From the IMG/VR virus record IMGVR_UViG_3300025128_000267, positions 1 through 26,643 of that record: a stretch of DNA of 26,643 nucleotides. The stretch is one strand, 5' to 3'. This document shows positions 1 to 7,551 of the stretch, in pieces; positions within the stretch are counted from its first letter, which is position 1, and each line of letters begins with the position of its first letter. Source of the stretch: a virus. A program made the translations under genes and the position numbers. The notes under the pieces are model-generated. The model was given only the letters and a program-made list of their open reading frames with translations, was not told the origin of the DNA and made no database searches.

Positions 1-3000
1 GAGCCCAACCTGAACGAAGACCAACTACGACTTTTGATGAACAACCACCACCAATATCTATAGAACAGTATCAACAGAGAAGGCAGAGTGGGGGTGGTGC
101 TGGTCATACAGAAATAGAAGAAATTGTTTCATCTGGACTCTGGAAGAAATTTGGAAGAGGAATTCCAGTAGGAGATGTACCTGACAAGATAGCTAGAGCC
201 ATAAAAGATAGAAACCCGATGTCTGCTGATACATATGTAAAGCTGATGTTTTCTTACTGGGATTCATCTTATGGATTACGGATACTTCAGGATAACTGGG
301 TAAGAGCAAGGCATCCGGGTGGACTATTCAGACCGGGAAGTAAAGAAGATGTTGTTGGTGCATTAATTCTTGCTGCAGGGGCTCCATCAAGAGGAGCTTA
401 CAAGTATACAAACTTTATAAGAAACGACATTATTCCTATTCTTGAGATGGGTGTAAAACAGGCTGATATAGAAAGATATCTTCAATTAAAACACTGGCCT
501 TCTATTCAACAGGGAGCAAGACTTAAAAAAGAAAAACTTCCAGATATTATAGACCCAGTAACAGGAGAAAGAACTTCTTCAGCAAAAATATTAACTTGGG
601 ATGCTCAGTTACGAAAAGACTACTCTAAGGAACAGTATGATGCCATTGTTGAAGGAGCAACAAAAGTTAGGGATGAGTATGCGAATATGCGTACTCGATT
701 ACTTGATGAAGGAATAATATCTCAGCGGTTACATGATGAACTTGCTTCTGCATATCCTTGGTATAACCCTATTGAATATATAGAGTTCCGTCTTGAAAAC
801 AAGACCATGAGAGGCAACAAGGAGATTTCTAGCACTAGGAATCAACAGGTTACATCTCAGGGTATCTATGAGTTTAGTGATAATCCAGAAGTTATGGGAG
901 CATTGCCACCACTTGGTGAAACTATGCTCCGTAAACTGATACAGACTGAGTTGCGTATATCCAGAAACAGGGTAACGAAACAGGTTGTTAGGATGGTTAA
1001 TGAGCAAACTCAGGGTCTTAAACAGGTATCAGGGCCGGGAGTTCGTGCTTCAGATGATAAGTTTGAACGTATTATAAAGAAGAAAGGTCAACCTGAAGAG
1101 AAACGACTACTTCCAGTTCCATACAATGAAAGTATTGATTCTGGATATTTCTCTTACTTTGAGAACGGGGAGCGATACGTATTCGGTGGAGTAGATGGTG
1201 AAGAAATACCAAAGTGGCTTTGGGATTCTGTTAACGGTAGGGCTGGGATGGCTATACGTGGTCAGGGAGAAGTCAACACAATACTTGCAGCGTCCAACAG
1301 ATATTTCCGTGGTGTCTATACAACCTATAACCCACTCTTCTTTGTAAGAAACGCTGTTATAGATATGTACACAGCATTAATACGTGCTGGCATATTACCC
1401 CATACAACCATAGCTAAGATAGTAGAAAGCCTGTACAAGGCTGGTACTGGTGCAGAGAATAGATTACTTGAATTACAACAGGCTGTTGGTGGATATCAGG
1501 CTAGATTCTATGATGTTGATGCTAACTACCGTCAGATAGCAAAAGAACTTTCTGAAGCAGGTCATATAAATAATGTTCATGTTCTTGGAAAGAACGCTTC
1601 CCCAAAAGAACTTGATAAGTTATTAAGGGCTACAGCAATACAGACAGGTCAGGGTATTGGTGGCAAGTTAAAGAGAGCTATACCTGCAACTGGTGAAGCT
1701 ATTGAACAAGCACCACGACTTGCAGTAATGGAAAAGTCTCTTATAAAACTTATTGGTAAAGATGAATATCAACGTCTTATGAAGTTGCCCCGTGAAAAAT
1801 TCCAGAAAGAACTGCTGGATAACTGGACTCCTAAGTATAATGTTAATGATGAGGTTATACCTGACTCACAACCCCGTGGCCCACTTGTAGAGTCTTCTGA
1901 ATTAAGACACGCAGCTGTTAACGGTATAGATTCCACAATTAACTTTGGTCGTGGTGGTGACCAGATACGCAGATGGAACCAGTATGTACTGTTTCTTAAT
2001 GCAGCATTTGAAGGGTTTAAGTTGCCGTTTAGGTCACTTGGAATAGATTTACATCCTGATATAAGACCAGTAGAGAATCCTGTTGCTGATGGCCCACAGT
2101 TTGAATTTGGTACTGATACCTTTGCAGGTCGTGGGCAGACTGGAAGAACACTTGATATAACTGGTGGTCGTAAACAGGCTGCCATGATACTGGGTGGAGC
2201 AACAGTCACATACTGGGGAATACAGACTAACTGGAATAAGCGAGAAAAGTTTAACGGTATCCCTCTTTACTATGATGTACCCCAGTACGTTAGGTATAAC
2301 GCATTGGTATTTATGCTTCCTGCTGAAAGGGATGATAGTGGAGACTATATATTAGACCCACAGACTGGACGGCCTACCCCAAGATACATAGTCCTTCCCC
2401 ATAAGTTACGTGAGTGGAACTGGTTTATGCAGTCGGCAACTCTTCTTGATGAAATTACAGATGAAGAAGTACCACTTGATAAATCTAAGTTTGCAGGTGA
2501 GATATGGAAAAGCACCTCTCCAATATCCGACATACCTATACCTGAAATAGTAAATGTCGGAGTGGAACAATATACAGGTATGGACTTCTGGCGTAATGCT
2601 CCTATCGTGGATGAAGAACTGGAGGGTATGGAGTCACAGGAACAGTACGATAGAAATACATCGGAAACTATAAGACGAATCTCAGGAATGATGGGTGATG
2701 CAAACATACCTGAATTTGATATTCCCCTTGGAAGCCCACAAAGACTGGAACATCTATACGAAAGTATTACTGGTGGTACTGGACGAATGGTTACATCCAT
2801 GACTGACTACGGGTTAAGGGCTATGGATGACCTTAGGAAATTAGAAGACCGTCCTATGGAACAGAAGGTAGAAGACTACCGTAACATGGATAGGACTTCA
2901 CGCATTGAGTTCCAGACTTCCCTCTCACCAAAAGAATATGACGAGTTTCAGAAAGAGATACGTATGCCCAGAAAGGAGATTCCGTTCTGGGATGCCATGC

Positions 3001-3986
3001 TTAATTCCTTTTACCCTGAACGGGGTGGCGGATTAAGAGAAACAGGACGCATGGCTACGGAAGATATGTTTCCAAATGTATCAGGTGAGGATGTTGAAAA
3101 GGCAGGGCGTGCCATGAGTAAGGTACGCAGAGAATTACTTGAACAACAGATGAAGTCTGATGACCAACTGCTAAGTTGGATACAACGTGGAGATACTAAT
3201 GTTCTCTCTCCCAGTGAATGGAGAGAAGAAAAGTCTAATAAATGGAAACGGTATGAAGGTGCTGAACTTGCTGTATCCCAGATATACCACCGTTCCATAC
3301 AGGGACAGGATGAAGAAACTAGAGATAGATACTACCAGTCTCTTTATACAGCAGCAGGTAAGATGAGTGATATGAGGGTTGGGATAGACCTGTTACTGGC
3401 TGGTTATTATGCTATTGAACCAGAGTCAAGTGACCCTTCTAATACAGAATGGAACCAGTTCTTTGCAGATAGAGAAGCCTATGTAGAGAATATTCGTATA
3501 TCTTCTGAGGCATCTGGTGATGAATTACATGATGAGTTTGAGCGTAGGTTAAGTGCAAATGATACTAATACAGAAAAGAGCTATGATAACGCAAGGAAGT
3601 ACCTTGCTCCTTACTGGAATATAGGAAGAAACATTGATGACATATGGCCCGGCGGTAGTCAGCATCCACAGTATCAACAGATGGTAGAGAAGTGGAATAG
3701 ATATCTTAATCTTGACAGGGGTAGACAGAGCCAGATGTACGATACTGACAAGCAGATACAGACTCTGGTTAAGATGAGGTCAGATAAAAGAAAGGAACTT
3801 GTAAAGATGGATGCCCAGAGAACTGGTTATCCATATATGGATGAATTACTTGTATTCTGGTATGGAGATTTTTATGAAGGTGCTAGCCTAGAGGCTAAGG
3901 CATTTCACAGGCATTTATACCAGCAAACAAAAGAATTTAGACCCAATAGACCATCCATTCCATCGGTTCCATCATTGACACCTTAG
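1..3986 (+). CDS. Giant LPD38-like polyvalent virion protein, 5' end outside window
   Basis: The frame is open from base 3 with no stop, so 72 residues precede the first in-window ATG at 219; at least 1327 residues are visible and the true start lies upstream. About residues 360-600 (counted from the ATG at 219) resemble the large polyvalent protein associated domain LPD38: an NPLFFVRNAVID segment, then IEQAPRLAVMEK, then NFGRGGDQIRRWNQYVLFLN. Proteins of this type are fused multi-domain products thought to be packaged in the head and injected with the DNA. The position directly before the scaffold and capsid genes fits an internal or ejected virion protein. The C-terminal half is charged and helical and I cannot assign it. 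Further enzymatic domains may lie in the missing N-terminus. The LPD38 call rests on remembered motifs. Confidence 0.75.
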   Translation, partial: AQPERRPTTTFDEQPPPISIEQYQQRRQSGGGAGHTEIEEIVSSGLWKKFGRGIPVGDVPDKIARAIKDRNPMSADTYVKLMFSYWDSSYGLRILQDNWVRARHPGGLFRPGSKEDVVGALILAAGAPSRGAYKYTNFIRNDIIPILEMGVKQADIERYLQLKHWPSIQQGARLKKEKLPDIIDPVTGERTSSAKILTWDAQLRKDYSKEQYDAIVEGATKVRDEYANMRTRLLDEGIISQRLHDELASAYPWYNPIEYIEFRLENKTMRGNKEISSTRNQQVTSQGIYEFSDNPEVMGALPPLGETMLRKLIQTELRISRNRVTKQVVRMVNEQTQGLKQVSGPGVRASDDKFERIIKKKGQPEEKRLLPVPYNESIDSGYFSYFENGERYVFGGVDGEEIPKWLWDSVNGRAGMAIRGQGEVNTILAASNRYFRGVYTTYNPLFFVRNAVIDMYTALIRAGILPHTTIAKIVESLYKAGTGAENRLLELQQAVGGYQARFYDVDANYRQIAKELSEAGHINNVHVLGKNASPKELDKLLRATAIQTGQGIGGKLKRAIPATGEAIEQAPRLAVMEKSLIKLIGKDEYQRLMKLPREKFQKELLDNWTPKYNVNDEVIPDSQPRGPLVESSELRHAAVNGIDSTINFGRGGDQIRRWNQYVLFLNAAFEGFKLPFRSLGIDLHPDIRPVENPVADGPQFEFGTDTFAGRGQTGRTLDITGGRKQAAMILGGATVTYWGIQTNWNKREKFNGIPLYYDVPQYVRYNALVFMLPAERDDSGDYILDPQTGRPTPRYIVLPHKLREWNWFMQSATLLDEITDEEVPLDKSKFAGEIWKSTSPISDIPIPEIVNVGVEQYTGMDFWRNAPIVDEELEGMESQEQYDRNTSETIRRISGMMGDANIPEFDIPLGSPQRLEHLYESITGGTGRMVTSMTDYGLRAMDDLRKLEDRPMEQKVEDYRNMDRTSRIEFQTSLSPKEYDEFQKEIRMPRKEIPFWDAMLNSFYPERGGGLRETGRMATEDMFPNVSGEDVEKAGRAMSKVRRELLEQQMKSDDQLLSWIQRGDTNVLSPSEWREEKSNKWKRYEGAELAVSQIYHRSIQGQDEETRDRYYQSLYTAAGKMSDMRVGIDLLLAGYYAIEPESSDPSNTEWNQFFADREAYVENIRISSEASGDELHDEFERRLSANDTNTEKSYDNARKYLAPYWNIGRNIDDIWPGGSQHPQYQQMVEKWNRYLNLDRGRQSQMYDTDKQIQTLVKMRSDKRKELVKMDAQRTGYPYMDELLVFWYGDFYEGASLEAKAFHRHLYQQTKEFRPNRPSIPSVPSLTP

Positions 3987-4004
3987 TTATACTAAGGTTA
4001 TTTT
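3980..4004 (+). terminator. Weak hairpin after the giant virion gene
   Basis: A perfect 7-bp stem, ACCTTAG (3980-3986) with CTAAGGT (3992-3998), has a 5-base loop TTATA and is followed by TATTTT. The stem includes the stop codon of the preceding gene. It has only three G-C pairs, so it may be a partial terminator or an RNA-processing or stability element that sets scaffold and capsid expression apart from the giant gene. Confidence 0.35.
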
Positions 4005-4018
4005 AGGTTGAGGTAATT

Positions 4019-4831
4019 ATGGTAAATCAGGCAGAGCAACCAGATAACACACAGTCAGCACCACCTACAGATGGAGGGGGTACGACTACTGATATCACTT
4101 CAGAATTTGAAGGGGTTAATACCTTTGATGATACTGATACATCTCCTACAGATATCACTACTACAGAGGAGACTACAGAGACTGTAGGGGAAGTAACTAC
4201 TCCACCACCTTCTTCTGAACCTACTACTGAACCTCCTGTTGTTACAGAACCAGTTGCAAGTACAGAAGAAGTACCGGGTAACAATGAAGAGATAGATACT
4301 CTTCAGAAAAGACTGGAAGCAATAGAGCAACAGAATAACCAGTATCAACAGAATCAGGTACGTGGTCAGTTACAGCAACAGGCTACTCAGTATGCTCAAC
4401 AACTTGAGCAACAGGGATATTTACCAGACCAAGCACAACAGGTAGCTCAACAGTGGATGGCCCAACAGAGTGAGGTTGTTCGTGTTCGTCAGGAACAGGA
4501 ACAATACAATAAATTTGTACAGGGACAGAACAACGCTGCAGAGCACTTTGCAAACAAATATAAATTAGAGTTAAAAGACCTTGCTGAATTACGGAGATAT
4601 GATACTCCCGAAGGCATGGAACAGGCAGCTAAGGGTATGGCATCCATCAGGGATAAAGATGCGGAGATAGCTAAGCTGAGAGCTCAGCTAGTCCCGTCCC
4701 AGAATTTTGCCGATAATCAAAGCACCCCTGCTGCTTCTAATAGCGAAGAAAGATGGCTAGAGCGATACAATGATGGTGATAGGTCGCAAGAAGCCGCTGC
4801 AGCAGCACGAAGGGCTGCTGGTTTAGGATAA
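4019..4831 (+). CDS. Probable capsid scaffolding protein
   Basis: This 270-residue protein sits immediately before the capsid gene, the usual place of a phage scaffold. Residues 1-95 are acidic and rich in Thr, Pro and Glu, so probably disordered. Residues 95-170 are Gln-rich with heptad-like spacing (for example IDTLQKRLEAIEQQNNQ), suggesting a coiled coil. The C-terminus ends in a basic, Ala-rich helix (AAAARRAAGLG), as scaffolds often use to bind the coat protein. GAGGT lies 5-6 bases before the ATG. There is no visible protease motif. The assignment rests on position and composition, because scaffolds are poorly conserved; a minor head protein is the alternative. Confidence 0.7.
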   Translation: MVNQAEQPDNTQSAPPTDGGGTTTDITSEFEGVNTFDDTDTSPTDITTTEETTETVGEVTTPPPSSEPTTEPPVVTEPVASTEEVPGNNEEIDTLQKRLEAIEQQNNQYQQNQVRGQLQQQATQYAQQLEQQGYLPDQAQQVAQQWMAQQSEVVRVRQEQEQYNKFVQGQNNAAEHFANKYKLELKDLAELRRYDTPEGMEQAAKGMASIRDKDAEIAKLRAQLVPSQNFADNQSTPAASNSEERWLERYNDGDRSQEAAAAARRAAGLG

Positions 4832-4860
4832 TAAACTAGCAATATTACAGAGGTGTAGTT

Positions 4861-5757
4861 ATGGCACAGACCGCTACAACGGGCAATCTTGCAAATGCCC
4901 AAAGAATAATTATTAGTGCTGCTCGATATACAGAGGAGCATAACGCCCCGGCTCTGGCACTCATTGAGCAGTTTAAACTGCCTAAGGGAGCCAAGCAGGT
5001 AACCGTTCCAAAGGTTGGACAGATGTCCATGAGTGACCTAGTAGATGGTCAGGACATAATAGACGAGGAAGAGATTGGAATGACCACGGTAGACCTTACG
5101 GCTAGTGAGGTTGGAGCCAAGGTTATTCTGACTGATAAACTCGTCAGGCAGTCTGCTCCCAATGTGTTTTCCATAATAGGAAGACAGCTTGGTGAAGGAA
5201 TGGCACGAAAGAAAGATACAGATGTTATTGCCCTGTATTCCGCTCTTAACGGAGGTGATGACCTCAGTGCGGATGGTAGGTTGATGACTCCTGCTAACGT
5301 TCATGCAATCATTTCTCAGGCTAAAGCCAATAAGTATGGTTCTCAGGTTTATATACTCCACCATCCAAATGCTGTAGCTCAACTTTCTAAAGGTGCTGCC
5401 ACGGTAGCAACTGGAAATGCTGGTGCTCTTGCAGCAGGTATGGGGGAGATTACCAACGGATGGTCTGCTGACTTGCTAGGTAACTTCTATAGTGGACTGC
5501 GACCAATCAATAATGTCGCTATATTTGAAGATGGAAACATTTCCAAAGTATCTGGCGTAGACTCTGGTATCGGAGTTATAGCTGATAAAACAGCTATGGC
5601 TGCTTTGACCAGTGTAGATACTAGAACAGAGCGACAGAGGGATGCTTCCCTCAGGGCCACTGAAGTTGTAATGACTGCTGACTACGGGGTATTTGAACTT
5701 GATGATTCCCGTGGAGCTCCTGTTACATTTGAAATTGATGACATTGCTACTGCCTAG
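4861..5757 (+). CDS. Major capsid protein (HK97-fold type)
   Basis: This 298-residue protein follows the scaffold after 29 bases, with GAGGTG before its ATG. It shows the coat-protein pattern: an N-terminal helix, a segment with KGAKQVTVPKVG, an E-loop-like stretch (MSDLVDGQDIIDEEEIGMTT), the helical spine around LVRQSAPNVFSIIGRQLGEG followed by ALYSALNGG, and an A-domain with YILHHPNAVAQL. The C-terminal part ends in VMTADYGVFELDDSRGAPVT, similar to the final strands of many marine phage coats. No N-terminal prohead-protease cleavage domain is evident, consistent with a separate scaffold. The family is recognised from general pattern and context, not from a search. Confidence 0.85.
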   Translation: MAQTATTGNLANAQRIIISAARYTEEHNAPALALIEQFKLPKGAKQVTVPKVGQMSMSDLVDGQDIIDEEEIGMTTVDLTASEVGAKVILTDKLVRQSAPNVFSIIGRQLGEGMARKKDTDVIALYSALNGGDDLSADGRLMTPANVHAIISQAKANKYGSQVYILHHPNAVAQLSKGAATVATGNAGALAAGMGEITNGWSADLLGNFYSGLRPINNVAIFEDGNISKVSGVDSGIGVIADKTAMAALTSVDTRTERQRDASLRATEVVMTADYGVFELDDSRGAPVTFEIDDIATA

Positions 5758-5769
5758 TAGGAGTTATAT

Positions 5770-6174
5770 ATGGTAGGGATAACTGAACGAAATAAGCAGA
5801 AGTTAGAGTTAGCCAACAGTGGCTTCTCTCTCAGGTACATAGATGAGTGGCAGCCTAAGACAACTTTGTACAGGCATAAGGCTAGTTATAATATTCAGAA
5901 TGAACTCGTTAGAGATGTTGGTACTTCAATAGTAGGAGTGCCGGGTAATCCTGACTATGTACTTAGAAAAGCTAGAATCGGTTTATTCCCTTGGAAGCCA
6001 AATGAATCCTGTGAATGCAAGTGGTGTCAGGAAACTGACTGGGAAGAGAAAGAACCAGAAATGGTTCAAGGTTTCTGTGATGTATGTGGGCTTGAGGTAG
6101 AAGCCCGTAACTCTGCAGGAGTCTCATCCAAGTTAACCTTTCACAAACGGGCAAATCACACGGAAGAGGTATAA
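5770..6174 (+). CDS. Small zinc-finger-like protein after the capsid gene
   Basis: The 134-residue product follows the capsid gene after 12 bases, with TAGGAG before the start. Cys81, Cys83 and Cys86 form a CxCxxC cluster, and Cys103, Cys106, His125 and His130 form a CxxC...HxxxxH pattern like a classical C2H2 finger (GFCDVCGLEVEA then LTFHKRANH). The N-terminal 75 residues resemble no family I know. Gene order suggests a head-associated or head-to-tail joining role, but the fingers could instead bind nucleic acid. The gene ends two bases before the structured leader at 6176. Confidence 0.6.
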   Translation: MVGITERNKQKLELANSGFSLRYIDEWQPKTTLYRHKASYNIQNELVRDVGTSIVGVPGNPDYVLRKARIGLFPWKPNESCECKWCQETDWEEKEPEMVQGFCDVCGLEVEARNSAGVSSKLTFHKRANHTEEV

Positions 6175-6175
6175 T

Positions 6176-6285
6176 AGAGTCCTGAGAGTTGTAACGATTG
6201 ACCGTGGCTCTCAGGATTCTCTAAATAAATAACGGTTGGTCGCAGGGGTAAACCCTGTAATAAGTAACCTTTAAGGAGGTTAGTC
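6176..6285 (+). promoter_or_regulatory. Structured RNA leader with pseudoknot potential
   Basis: Four pairings fill this gap. Stem 1 is 13 bp with one G-U: AGAGTCCTGAGAG (6176-6188) with CTCTCAGGATTCT (6208-6220). Its 19-base loop contains CGATTGACCGT (6195-6205), which can pair over all 11 positions (three wobbles) with ACGGTTGGTCG (6232-6242), giving an H-type pseudoknot. A hairpin CAGGG-gtaaa-CCCTG (6243-6257) directly abuts it. Finally TAACCT (6265-6270) can pair with AGGTTA (6277-6282), covering part of the ribosome site AAGGAGG (6273-6279). No run of U follows stem 1, so it is not a standard terminator. The layout suggests translational control of the gene at 6286. No known riboswitch class was recognised. 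Confidence 0.55.
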
Positions 6286-7008
6286 ATGTCGTTTCCTCAA
6301 ACAATAATGGGTAAATGGGGTTGGGAACAAGTTACTACTACTGCCAAAAAGCATAAGCTGGGAACTATAATGCAGATAGCTGATACTACTTATAGATATG
6401 CTAGTGTAGGTGAAGCCATAATAGCAGGAACATTAGTAGAAGCATCTGTCGTTGAAGCTGATGAAAATGATGACCTTGTAGTTGCTACTACAGGGGCTGT
6501 CGGTGGCACAACTATTGGGATTACCTTTGGTGGTGCTGTAACTAAAGATGAGTATGCTGATGGATTTCTTATTAGCAACGTAGATGCAAGTGACGCACTT
6601 GGATGGCGATACAGAATTAAAGGCAATGCTGCTGGTACTTCTGATGTAGAAGTAACAATAGACCATGAAGATGGCTTTGTTACTCAATGGTTAGCTGGTA
6701 CAGCAAAAGCCGGGGCTTTTAAAAGTCCATACACTTCTTGCTTGATATCTAATACAACTCATCTTGGGCCAGTTGTCGGTGTCACAGTAAGTGATATTGC
6801 CAGCGGAAGCTACGGCTGGGTACAGACTAATGGCCCAGCATTGTGTCTAATACAGGGGACTCCCGGTGTTGGAACAGGACTTATGAGGTCTAACGGTACG
6901 ACTGGGGCAGTAGAATTAGCTGATGGTTCCCTACAACCTGTAGGGGCTATGGGAAGAACTGTTGGTGTTGATGCTCAATACCATGAAGTAATACTAAATA
7001 TCACTTAA
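6286..7008 (+). CDS. Probable capsid decoration or other structural protein
   Basis: The 240-residue protein is rich in Gly, Ala, Thr and Val, with predicted beta strands throughout (for example AVGGTTIGITFGGAVT and HLGPVVGVTVSDIASGSYGW) and no enzyme motif. The composition and the segment VGEAIIAGTLVEASV resemble small phage head decoration proteins that begin with a YASVGEAI/AGTLV-type strand pair. It has the strongest ribosome site in the block (AAGGAGG, 6 bases before ATG), preceded by the structured leader, as expected for an abundant, controlled virion protein. Its stop overlaps the next start (TAATG). A tail tube protein is an alternative. Confidence 0.5.
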   Translation: MSFPQTIMGKWGWEQVTTTAKKHKLGTIMQIADTTYRYASVGEAIIAGTLVEASVVEADENDDLVVATTGAVGGTTIGITFGGAVTKDEYADGFLISNVDASDALGWRYRIKGNAAGTSDVEVTIDHEDGFVTQWLAGTAKAGAFKSPYTSCLISNTTHLGPVVGVTVSDIASGSYGWVQTNGPALCLIQGTPGVGTGLMRSNGTTGAVELADGSLQPVGAMGRTVGVDAQYHEVILNIT

Positions 7009-7370
7009 TGCAGCCAGTAGAACTCTGGACACCTCAAGGTTCCACCTATGTAGGCGGTGAAGACACTGGCTACAACGGTGAGACAGGGGTGTCCATTGTT
7101 GTACATACGTTCCAGTTTCATGACCCCGTGACAGGCAGGTCACAAGTTGTGAAGATACCTGCAGACCCTACGATTTCTCAGGCTCATATAGAAGATATGG
7201 CAGCACAGGCTCTGGAAACCTTCTTGATAGAGTGTCGTGTTAAGAACTCTAAGAAGAAGCCTACAGAGGCCCAGAAGAAAGAAATAGGTAAGCAGTTACA
7301 AGAGTTTAAGGAATACGCTCTCAAGAGAAGAGAGAGTACAAATAACAGAATATATTACAGGGGTATCTGA
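7008..7370 (+). CDS. Hypothetical head or connector protein
   Basis: The 120-residue product starts within the stop of the previous gene (TAATG) and its own stop overlaps the next start (TGATG), so translation is coupled on both sides. The N-terminal half is beta-like with HTFQFHDPVTGRSQVVKIP. The C-terminal half is a basic, Lys-rich helix (KNSKKKPTEAQKKEIGKQLQ). I do not recognise the family. Its place between the head protein and the adaptor-like gene suggests a small structural or assembly role. Confidence 0.6.
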   Translation: MQPVELWTPQGSTYVGGEDTGYNGETGVSIVVHTFQFHDPVTGRSQVVKIPADPTISQAHIEDMAAQALETFLIECRVKNSKKKPTEAQKKEIGKQLQEFKEYALKRRESTNNRIYYRGI

Positions 7371-7537
7371 TGGTCGAACAGAACCAAACTATAGAAATTA
7401 CTCAAGCAGATATGGCAGAGGCGTTACAGAGTAAAGTAAACCAGATAACTAATCTGGAACTTCAGGTAGCAGCACTGAAAAGAACAGTGATAGAGTTACG
7501 TTCTGAAGAAGAGGATTCTGAATCTGCTGAAGAATAA
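7370..7537 (+). CDS. Small acidic coiled-coil protein (55 aa)
   Basis: This short gene was read by hand. Its ATG overlaps the preceding TGA (TGATG). The predicted protein begins MVEQNQTIEITQADMAEAL, continues with a heptad-like run (VNQITNLELQVAALKRTVIEL) and ends in an acidic tail rich in Glu and Ser. This is the pattern of a small trimeric or dimeric coiled coil. The coupling on its 5' side and the tight 14-base gap before the next gene support it being real. Function unknown; a chaperone or assembly factor for head or tail is possible. Confidence 0.6.
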   Translation: MVEQNQTIEITQADMAEALQSKVNQITNLELQVAALKRTVIELRSEEEDSESAEE

Positions 7538-7551
7538 TATGAGGCTTAGAT

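Noticed and set aside
1769-2800. Long - strand frames opposite the giant virion gene
   Set aside because: They are shadows of the + strand frame, with low-complexity Ser/Pro-rich products and no ribosome sites.
6198-6227. Promoter TTGACC with TAAATA in the first leader
   Set aside because: The spacing is 18 and the -10 is poor; the same bases are better explained by paired RNA.
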